DNA from: Gonium pectorale
Lineage: Eukaryota > Chlorophyta > Chlorophyceae > Chlamydomonadales > Volvocaceae
Assembly (NCBI GenBank): GCA_001584585.1
Contig: LSYV01000105.1
Span: 101,909-113,075, forward strand
Direction: 5' to 3'
DNA length: 11,167 nt
Positions 1-8,700 of this stretch are shown in pieces. The notes beneath the pieces are model-generated. The model did no database searches and had not been told where the DNA came from. It was given only the letters and a program-made list of their open reading frames with translations. A program made the position numbers and the translations under genes. Numbering within the stretch: the stretch's first letter is position 1; the number at the start of each line of letters is the position of its first letter.

Positions 1-44
1 GGCGGCTGGACGAGCTGCCCGAGTCGTTCATGCTGTGCCCCTGA
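1..44 (+). CDS. C-terminal end of a plus-strand protein gene (partial)
   Basis: Read from base 3, the frame gives 13 codons ending RLDELPESFMLCP and a TGA stop at 42-44. The codons are mostly G- or C-ending and the peptide is of balanced, protein-like composition (acidic, Leu/Phe/Met), unlike the Arg/Ala/Pro-rich translations of the other two frames. A possible 3' UTR with a TGTAA signal follows on the same strand. The rest of the gene lies before the window, so family and function cannot be named. It runs toward the minus-strand gene that fills most of the window, so the two are convergent. The short length limits confidence. Confidence 0.5.
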   Translation, partial: RLDELPESFMLCP

Positions 45-47
45 CGA

Positions 48-70
48 GGGGAGGGGGAGGGGGAGGGGGG
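48..70 (+). other. G-quadruplex-forming run just after the stop codon
   Basis: Four G runs of 4, 5, 5 and 6 bases (48-51, 53-57, 59-63, 65-70) are separated by single A bases. This is the arrangement that forms very stable parallel G-quadruplexes. It begins three bases after the TGA, on the sense strand of the plus-strand gene, so it would be present in the mRNA. A role in termination, stability or 3' end formation is inference only. Confidence 0.6.
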
Positions 71-516
71 CGCGGCCAGCCGGCGACGGGAGCCGAGGGC
101 AGCTCGCTCTCCGATTCCACAGCGCTCTTGGGCTCTCGTGCAGCCTAGGGTGGGCGCCCAGTGTGCAGCTGTGGTGGCCTGGAGGACCGCCCGCGGGCGC
201 CATGCGCGGCAGCCGCTGCCGGCATGCCCCGTTGTGTACGATATGCGGTTGTTCTGCTCCCATGAACATGACAGTTGCTGCAGTACTGCGGGCGCTGGCT
301 GTGTGTCGCGGCCGTTGTCAGAAGGCGCTTTGGACGGATGTTCGCAGCTGCGCTAGGCGGGGAGGAGGAGTGGTGGGGAGGTGTGGCAAGGGCGGCACCC
401 TGATCATGCACCCGCACCCGCGCGGCCTGCCGTGCGCGAGCCAAGCATGCACGTGACGCGTGGCGGAGTATGCCGCGTTGTCTGCAGCTGTTGCTGCGCA
501 CATGGGACAGATGCAA

Positions 517-521
517 TGTAA
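517..521 (+). terminator. Candidate poly(A) signal TGTAA for the plus-strand gene
   Basis: TGTAA, the standard volvocine/chlorophyte poly(A) signal, is the first copy on the plus strand after the stop at 42-44. Its distance from the stop (about 475 bases) fits usual 3' UTR lengths. Confidence 0.45.
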
Positions 522-874
522 ACCACGGAGGTCCTCGGGATAGTGGTTCTGCCCCCTCCTTCCGTCCCGGAGCCCTGACGGGCACTCCTTGTACGGCACC
601 AGCGCACCCGCTGACCCGCAGCCGCCACGAAACACGTACGGCTCTGATGGCACCACGCACGAACGCCCATGTGCCCCACCTACTACAGGTACACACGCGG
701 TAACGGTCAGAAGTAACTGCCTGGCATTATTAGCACCGTGTCTCGCGCCAGCGCATCCTAGCCCCCCCACCCCACCCCCACACACATAGCGGTCCCCCAC
801 ACCCCTCGCCTCGCGGCGTTGAGGTGGTCTTGCGTTGGGGCGGGTAGCGCCCCTGGCCAGCGTCGGCCCGGAGA

Positions 875-879
875 TGTAA
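875..879 (+). terminator. Second TGTAA pentamer on the plus strand (alternative poly(A) signal)
   Basis: A second TGTAA lies about 830 bases after the plus-strand stop codon, directly before the CA-rich tract. It could serve a longer 3' UTR or be chance, as a five-base motif is not specific. Confidence 0.2.
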
Positions 880-950
880 CACCACACATACACATTCGCA
901 TAACGTAACACACACATACACACACACCACGCCACACACCACGCGTTGTT
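880..950. repeat. CA-rich imperfect dinucleotide tract
   Basis: About 70 bases composed almost entirely of CA/ACAC units with interruptions (CACACATACACA-like segments and short GTAAC and GCC breaks). AC/GT microsatellites of this kind are common in Chlamydomonas-type noncoding DNA, which supports this region being intergenic. Confidence 0.7.
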
Positions 951-1447
951 CCTTTTCAACACACCACGCCGGTGGCCCGGTGCCCTCTACGGCGCCTGCT
1001 AACTGTGCTGACGCGTGTACGTTTCGTAATGATAGGCTTGTACCAGCACGGCCCTCCGCCTGTACGGATGTTGACGACGTGCACCTCCAGTGCTCAGCAG
1101 TACAGTCAACCCCTCGTACTTGCCGTACCAGTCCTCCAAACTGTGCAGGCCCCTGTAAGCACCTCGCCCGCCAAGCCGACAAACAAACAGCCCAAGGGGG
1201 CCGCACCACAGTACTGTCCATGCTGCAAAGGGTCCGACCGTCCGAGCTACCCGGCAGGTCCGAGTGCCTCGCTCCCGCGCACACACCTCTTGCCTGCGTG
1301 GCCGAAGCGGACGCCTCAAAATGCGCGCGTCCCTAACGCAATCCATGCATCTCCATGCCAGCTTCTAGCAGTTCACATGCACCTCGTACGGTACCGCAAT
1401 GCACAGCTCCAGCAGCACCCGGCGAGTCAATCAAGCGAGTCGCATGT

Positions 1448-1471
1448 CACCGCCACCGCCACCGCCACCGC
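1448..1471. repeat. (CACCGC)4 hexanucleotide repeat
   Basis: Four perfect tandem copies of the six-base unit CACCGC run from 1448 to 1471. It is a simple microsatellite in the intergenic region and no coding role is supported. Confidence 0.8.
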
Positions 1472-2021
1472 ACCGTGCACCGACAACAGAGTCCGGCAGC
1501 GCCCTCTGCCTGTCCGCCTGCTGCCTCGCCCGCCCGGCACTCGGAGGCAGCAGGAATGGTGCCCAACCGCACGCCTGCCCCCGTCTTGCCGTACGCGTTT
1601 GATGAGTCGTCAGCTCTTCGCGCCCGCCTCCTGCCTTGCGCGCCACCCACCCGGTCACCCACTCAGCCTCAAACCCGTATGCACAGTGCCTTACCTCCTA
1701 ACACGCACCCACCCGCGTGGCGGCTCGGGGCCAGAGGGATCCACACACGACCCAGCAACCCACAGAGGAATAATGATGACCGTTTTGCGAGCAGCTCACG
1801 TGTGCCGCTGGCCCCGTTCCCCCGTAGCAGCAGCCAACCCCGGGCGAGCCAGGGAGGGAGGGTCGGAGGGAGGGAGCCCACCGCGGACGCGCACGCCGAA
1901 CGTAAACCCGGCGCGCAGTCACCACGGCCATAGCCGCTGCACGGATATGAATAACGACTTTACTCGGCTGGTCGCTACCTCGCGGCCCCGCGGGGCGGGC
2001 AAGCCAGGCCTGGCCCCTCTC

Positions 2022-2757
2022 TCAGCAGTATGGGTGGTGGTGGTGGTAAGTGCGGCTGGGCTGGTGGCGGAGCTGGTAGGGCAGCGCCGCCTCCATGGGC
2101 CACTGACCGGAGGCGCTGCCGGGGCCGTGATGCTGCTGTAGCTGCTGATGCGGCGGCAGGTACTGCCCCCCGCCGTAACCCGCCATGGGAGCCATGCCGG
2201 GCAGCTCCCCGTGCCACTGCTGCTGCAGCAGCTGTTGTTGTTGTTGTTGGTGTTGCATCTGTTGCATATGGTGGTGGAATAACATCTGCTGCGTCGGGGG
2301 CTCGTGTGGGGGCTGATTCGGCATCATCCCCGGCATGTACGGGGCAGGCGGCAGGGGGCCGATCGCTTGAGGATGACCCTGGGGATAGGCCACAGGGCCG
2401 ACGGCCTGCAGGAGCCGATCCGCGTGCAGCTGACACGACGGCGGCGGCACCAGCGGTGGCATCGGCGGCGACATTGGCGGCTGCGAATGAGGAGGCGGGT
2501 GCGGCGGCAGCGGCAGCTGCGCCACTCCCAGGTACGGCTCCCTTGCCTGGGGGTACGGCAGCGGTGGGGGCGGCAGCTGCTGCGGCGGCGAGCTGTCTGC
2601 CCCGGGGATGGTCAGGACGCTGGGCGCCGGCCCGGGCGGGGCTCCCGGCTGGGGCTCGCTGGGCTGCAGGGGCGGCTGCGCCCCGCCCGGGCCAGCCACC
2701 TGTGGCTGCTGCTGGCAGCTGCCCCTGCTGTCCCTGCTGTCCCGGGCTCCGCTGCCG
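2022..2757 (-). CDS. Gln/Pro/His/Met-rich C-terminal tail in the shifted frame
   Basis: This is the last part of the giant minus-strand product, listed separately because its frame differs by one base. It starts with a GGSGARDSRDSRGSCQQQ-like stretch, then has Pro/Leu-rich segments, PYMPGMMPNQPP near 2335-2300, a run HHHMQQMQHQQQQQQ followed by LLQQQWHGELPGM (about 2285-2190), and ends RTYHHHHPYC before TGA. Third positions are nearly all G or C, and Trp, Tyr and Met occur as in a real protein, whereas the frame running over it is almost pure Ala/Thr/Pro/Arg. Such Gln/His/Met-rich tails are typical of transcription coactivators and prion-like domains, a compositional similarity and not a family match. 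Confidence 0.75.
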
Positions 2758-5700
2758 CCCCCGCCGCTCGCCGGTGCGGATGAGCGGTGGCACAGGGCGG
2801 CGAGGTGGTGACCGAGAGGGGGCCGTTGGGGGGCTGCCTGACCACGCCGCCGGCCGTGGCGGCTGGGACGGCTGCGGCTGCGGCGGCGGCGGCTGCGGCA
2901 GCGCCTTGGCCGGGCCTGCTCCCGGCCCTGCCCTGCCTTCGCCGCCAGCATCAGCCGCCGCATTGGCCGCCGCCGCCACTGGCAGCGGCCACGGGTCACG
3001 CCTCGCCCTTTTCCACGGCTGCCCCTCTGCCTCCGCCGGCGCAGCCACCGGCGCCTCCCGAACCACCGGACCCGCCGCGCGTGCCGCTACCGACCGCGGA
3101 GGCTGTACCCGTGGCGCGGCGCCCGCCGCCCCACCCGCCGCGCCACCTCGACCTCTGCCTCGGCCGCCGTTGACCGGGGCAGGCGGGGTGCGGGCTGCCG
3201 TCCTCGCCGCCAGGCTGATCTTTATGGGGGATCCCCGCCGCCGACGGTGCGCCTGCGCCGGCTGCCCGCCTGCAGGGAGGTCGAACAACCCCTCCACCGC
3301 CACCGCCGGTGAGACCGGTGAGGCCTCGGGGCCCGGGAGTGGCGAAGCGGCGGAACAGGCGGCCGCTGCGGCGGCAGCGAGGTCCCGTCCGGCGGTGCGT
3401 TTTGACAACCCGGGGGCCCCGTCGCTCGGCAGAGGCGGTGCTCCGTTCTGGTCCGCGGTGGAGCGGCCGCCGGCGGGCAGCGGCGCGGACGCCGCCGGCA
3501 GGTGCTGGATGGCAGCGGGCGCGGCGTGTGGCGCCCCTGACGCCGGCCCGTCGCCCGCTCCGCCGCGGTCCTTTGGAGCGCCCGGCAGCGCCCTGCGTTC
3601 TCCAGCGGGACTTGGTTCCGACGGACGGCCGCCGGGGCCCTGCGTCCGGGGCCCGTCGAGCGGAGCCCCACCGGTGCCCGTGGCGGCGCTGTTCAATCGC
3701 TTTGGTTTCTGCGGCTCCTCCAGCGGCGGTTCCCCGCCTGCCGGCTTCTCCGCTCCGCTGCGCTGCCTCTCCACCGCCGGCGGGTGGAGCGCCGCAGCTG
3801 CCTGCGGCCCGGGCGGCGCAAGCAGCCCGACGCCGGACGGCACCGCTGCTTCTGGCGCCTCTGCCAACGGCTCGGGCCGCACCTCGCCCTCCTCGAGCGG
3901 CGACGGCTGGCGCAGCGTCCGCAACGGCCTGGGCTGTCGGCCTGGCGAGCAAGGCTGCTGCTGCTGAGGAGGAGGTGGAGCAGCAGGCTGAGGCTGCGGC
4001 TGCGAGGGGACAGCTGCATCCGGCGGCAGCCCGGCCAGCGGACCAGCCTCGCACGCGCCCTCGCCTTCGCGAGCGGGTGACGGCCGCACCCGCTTAGCCC
4101 CCACCTTGGTGCGCTGAGGTGCGTTCTGCGCCTGAGAGGACCGCAGGGGCCGCTGGTGCGGCGGCAGCGGCAGCAGCTGCGGCGACTGCGCGGCTTCCGG
4201 CGGCGGCGCAGTACGCGCAACTTCAGCGCCCGCCTCCGCGTTGCGTGCTGTGGGCTCGGGGCCGGGGCCGGGGCCGGGGCTGGCGGCGACGGGCCGTACT
4301 ACGTTGGCCGGAGTGGACTGCGGGGGTGCGTCGGCAACGCTGGGCGGCGGGGCGGCATCGCTGCAGGCCGATGGGGGGCTGGTGCACGAGGGGTCTCCAG
4401 CCACAGGCCGGGCCTCGGCGCCGCAGGCATCGCCGGCTGCCGTCGCCGCCGCTCCTGCAGGGGAGCTGGGCCGCGGTGGCTCGATGAGGCCGGCAGCAGC
4501 GGCGGCGGCGACAGATGCTGTGCCGACCTCCGGCGCAGCTGTGGCGGCCGTGGCGTTGATAGCGACTGCCGAGTCCGGTACCCTCAGGTCCGGGCAGGCA
4601 GCGGTGTTGACGGCGGTGACAAAGGTGACGGCGGTGACGTGGCCTAACCCTGTCGGCGTGCTGCTTCCCAACGTTCCGACAGCATTTGGCTTCCCAGCAT
4701 CAGGGCGTCGGCCTTCGGCGGGCGTCTCTGCGGGCGACTCCGGTGCTCCGCGGTCTCCGGAGCCCCGCGGAAGCGGTGAGCCCAGAGCCCACGTCATGCC
4801 CAGCCACAGGCCGGGAGGAGACTGCTCATCGACGCCGCCACCGCCGTTGCCGCTGCCGCCGCCGTCCCCACCGCCGCCGCCAAGGCCAGCCGTGCCGTTC
4901 GGCGCTGAGCCGATAGGTGCCGGCGGCGACAGGGACCGGCAGCGGTTCACTACGGGTGTGGCGTGCAGTCCTATCGGGCCGCCCGCTCCATCTGAGCTGT
5001 CAAAGAGGCCCGCATCCCACGAAGTTGCTTTCGGCGGCAAGTCGACTGTGGCACCGCCGCCTCCGCCAGAGCCTTCCGCAGCCCCTTGCCCCCGCATGCC
5101 GGCGGCCAACGTCTGGAACCGCAGGACCTCCGACGCCGCCGCGGTCTGCGGGGGACCGGGTGGGGCGGCGGCGGCGGCGGTGGTGGTGGGGCCCGGTCGC
5201 CCATCAGCGGGCGGCGCCAAGGGCGCTGCAGGCAGGTCCGTAGAGCGGCTGCCGTTGTCTGTCACCAACCAGGTCGCCTCCCGGACGACCTTTGGCGGCG
5301 CCTCCTCGGTCGACCGGTTCGCCTCCTCCGCTGCGACGTGTGCGGCCTCCAAAGGCGCCTCCGCACGGGGCCGCTGCGGCTGCACCGCCGCGGGCTGCTG
5401 CTGCTGCTGCTCGGCGCACACCGCTGCGGCAAGCGCCGGCGCCACCGGCGCCGCCACTGTTGCCAAGCAATCTGCCGCCTCAGCTTGGCCGCCTGCGGCC
5501 GATGTCGCCCTCACAACTGGCGCCGCGCCGAGCCCCGGCATGTGCTGCTGCTGTGGCAGCTGCGGCTGCGGCTGCTGCTGTTGGGTCCGAGTCTGGAAAG
5601 TGGCTGTCTCCCGGTGGAGGCCCTGGCCGGTGGAGCCCGACGTCAGCGCCAAGGCCGCCACGCTCGCGGACACCTCCGCCACCGCCTGCACCGCAACCTG

Positions 5701-8700
5701 CACAGCCGCCTCTGCCTCCGCCGGCGCCTGCACCTCCGCCGCTGCCACCTCCTCCGCCGGCGCCTGCATCTCCTCATCTACCTCCGCTGGCGCACCCACT
5801 CTCGCCGGCGCTTCCGCCTCCACCTCCACCTCGTCAGCAATCAAATTCCCGGCTGCGGCTGCTGCGGCTGCTGCGGTGGCTGTCGCTGTGGCGCCGCCCG
5901 CCTCGTTGTCGCCGGGCGGTGGAGGCTGCTGCGGCGCCGTCATACCCGCGCCAGCCCCCCTCATAACATCCCAGACGTCCCCCGCTGCTGGCGTCGCGCA
6001 CATCATGATGCGTGAGATGTGGTGCAGCTGCTGCAGCAGCGACGGCTCCCCGCCGCCGGCCGCCGCACACCCGCCCGCCCCCGCGCCGCCCGGGTCCGGG
6101 AGCGCGGCAGCTAGGAATGCCGCCGCCGCCTGGCGCGCCGCCACCGCGGCTGCAGCACCGCCGCTGCCGGCCGCTGCTGCTGCCAGCGACGCCGCCGCCA
6201 CTGCCATTTCCTGGGCCCGTATTGCCGCCACCATCTGCGAGTGGCGCTCGAGCATTGCCCGCATGTTGGCAAGGTGGGCCGGCACAGCCCTCGAGACAAG
6301 CCCATCCCAACCCGGAAAGAGCGCCGCCGACAGGGCAGCGTCACTGCCGCCGCCGCCAGCCCCGCCGCCGCCGCCTGGCTGCAGCTCCCTCTCGAGCACC
6401 CGGAGCATGATCGCAGCCGAGGATGGGGCGGCGTTGAGGAGCGCCAGCGCCGGCGTGAGCGTCGTCGGTGGCGCCGGCTGGACTGCCAGTGGGGCCGCTG
6501 CCGCCGAGGCTTGTGCTGGCGGGGCCGCTGCCGCCGGGGCCGCTGCCGGCGGTAGGGCATTTTGCAGCGCCGCGTGCTGCACCTCGGGATGCAAGCCCTG
6601 GCCGTGCCCAATGACTGCCGCAGCTGGTGCCTCCGGTGCCTCCGGTTCCTCCGGTTCCTCCGGTGCCTCCAGTGCCTCCGGTGCCTCCGGTGCCTCCGGT
6701 GCCTCCGGTGCCCCCGGTGCCGCAGGAGCCGCAGGAGCCGCCGCTACAGCCACACCAGCCGCGGGACCCGCGCCCTGCAGAGCGGCCCGGGACCCGTCCA
6801 GGGCCGCTACCGCGTTCGCGTCGGGGAGTTCGTCCTGACGTGACGCCGCCGTCATGGATCTCGTGTCCGGGAGTCCACCCTGCGCCGCTACGTTGGCCGT
6901 GTCGGCCGCAGGCTCCTGTGGGGCTCCGCGCGGCTGCAGCTGTGCCGCCGCGCCTGCCGCCACAGTGTCGGCTGTGCCTGCCGCCGGCTCCCGTAGCGGT
7001 GACGGCTTCCGTGCGGGGCCGGTCGGGACCGGGGGCCGCTGCAGCGGGGCGGGCTGGAGCTCAGGCAGCTGAAACTCTTGCGGCTGTGGCATTGGAGGGG
7101 GATGAGGAGGGGGATGCTGCGGCGGTGGAGTCTGTTGCGGCTGCGGGTGCTGCGGATACTCGTGCGGCAGTGCCGGTGGGAGCGGCGCTGACGGACCACG
7201 CTGCGGCTCTGAGAGCCCTGCCGTTACGGGGAAAGGCTGCGATTGGGGAAGCGGCTGCGCCTGCGGGCAGGGCGGCCGACGGAGCAGCGGCGCAGGCAGA
7301 CCCTGCTCCTGCCCCCGCGACGACGGAGGCGGGCAGGGCTGCTGTTGTGGTGCCGCCGCCGGTGAAGGCCCAGGCGGAGCCGCCAGCGTAGACGGTGGCG
7401 GCGGCGGCGGCGGCGGCTGGCCCGACGTCGCTGCAGCCGCCAAGGCTGAGGACGGCCCAAGCCTTGCCCGTATGACGGCGTGCGAGGGCGCGGACGCGGG
7501 CACTGGCAAGGGCACTGGCAAGGTCACTGGCAAGGTCATTGGCGCGGGCAGTGGCAAGGTCACTGGCAAGGCAACTGGCAAGGTCACTGGCGCGGGCAGT
7601 GGCAAGGGCGCGGGGGCGGCCACACGGTTCGCCGCCAGCGCCGGCAGTGGCCTGGGGAGGAGCCACGCCGGCAAAGGAGCAGGCTCGGGCTTGGGCAATG
7701 TCTGCAGTAAGGTCAGCGGCTGCGGTTGTGGCTGCGGCTGTGGCTGCTGCAGGTGCGGATGCGGGGGCAGGGCCAGAGGCTGAATGGCCGCCGTCACCGT
7801 ACTGAACGCCGTCCGCCCATCGCACTCGCTGCCCTCGTGTTGCCGATCCCTGCCGCCAGCGCCGTCGCAGCCGCCGCCAGCAGTGCTGCTGCCGCCAGCA
7901 CCGCCACTGCCAGCGCCGCTGCTGCCGCCGGCGCCGCCACCGGAGCCCGCATCTGTGACGGCAAGTGCAGCCAACCCGTACAAGTCCGCCAGGGATCTGG
8001 TGCGTGGACCCCTGCCCCTGCCAGTGGTCCTTCCCGGAAGAGGCCCCGGCTGCTGCCGCTGCTGCCCCGGCTGCTGCCCCGGCCGCGGCTGCACCTGATC
8101 CGGCGCCCTGCCTCCAACCCTAGCGCCCTTGAAGCCACCTGGCGGTGGGCCGTCGGCCGCCCGGCCGCCCGCCACCACCGCCACCGCTACCGCCGGCAGC
8201 ACCGCCTCCAGCCCACTGCCCTCCACCGGCTGTGTGCGGGGAGCCGCAGGGGGTGGGGGCCCTGGGTCGCTGCATGTGACCATGAGCCCGGCCGGCCCCG
8301 CCCCCGCCCCTGGGGCGCCCTCCGCACCCGCTCCTGCTCCCGTAATCTTCTTGCAGGCAGGGGCCAACCGGACTGCGGGAGCAGTCGGCCTGCACAGCGG
8401 CCGCAGCGCGGGCACAGTCGCCGGCCAGGGACGGGGGCCGGGCCCGGCGGGCGCCTGCCGCGCCGACTGCGACTGCGACCGGACGGCGGTTGCAACAGCC
8501 TCGAGACGCGGCCGCTTGGCGTCGCGCTCCCGCGCCTCGACCACGCCGCTGCCGCCGACGCTGGCGCGTTTCCTGCTGCAGCTCAAGTGCATGGTGGCGT
8601 CTGTGCTTGCACTGCTACCGGCTGCTGCGCCCGTGCCGCTGCCGGCTGCCGCATGGGCCGCTGGCGGCGCCTGGTCTGCTGGCGGCGGCGGCAGCGGAAG

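Larger units (their letters stand above)
45..535 (+). other. Probable 3' UTR of the plus-strand gene
   Basis: After the TGA at 42-44 no frame shows the GC3-rich, low-cysteine pattern of the real exons in this window. The stretch begins with a G-quadruplex-type run, then becomes mixed sequence, and contains TGTAA at 517-521. In Chlamydomonas-type algae cleavage normally follows that pentamer by 10-20 bases, which would put the transcript end near 530-540. A UTR of about 490 bases is ordinary for this group. The end point is inferred; open frames in this region look like chance. Confidence 0.45.
536..2021. other. Convergent intergenic region, no gene recognised
   Basis: This stretch lies between the 3' ends of two convergent genes and should also hold the 3' UTR of the minus-strand gene (from 2021 downward). 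Open frames of up to about 390 codons cross it on the plus strand, but they are rich in Arg, Cys, His and Thr, show no domain, and sit in GC-rich DNA where long chance frames are common. The only structured content seen is a CA-rich tract near 880-950 and a CACCGC repeat at 1448-1471. I found no TTACA (minus-strand TGTAA), so the end of the minus-strand transcript cannot be placed. Confidence 0.5.

Noticed and set aside
972..2141. 389-codon open frame on the plus strand in the intergenic region
   Set aside because: Its translation is rich in Arg, Cys, His and Thr without domains, it overlaps a microsatellite and the 3' end of the minus-strand gene, and several other frames are equally open here.
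1975..2757. Original-frame continuation of the giant ORF to the stop at 1975
   Set aside because: Over this stretch the original frame is Ala/Thr/Pro/Arg filler, while the frame shifted by one base is clearly protein-like with high GC3 and ends at 2022.
2030..3967. 645-codon open frame on the plus strand
   Set aside because: It is antisense to the minus-strand coding block, of Ala/Gly/Arg/Pro composition with no conserved island. It also crosses the frame change of the minus-strand gene, as expected for a shadow.
4241..6838. 865-codon open frame on the plus strand
   Set aside because: It lies opposite the giant minus-strand exon and has Cys runs and Ser/Thr/Ala filler where the minus strand reads Gln, Glu and Pro repeats. 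GC-rich coding DNA often leaves such antisense frames open.
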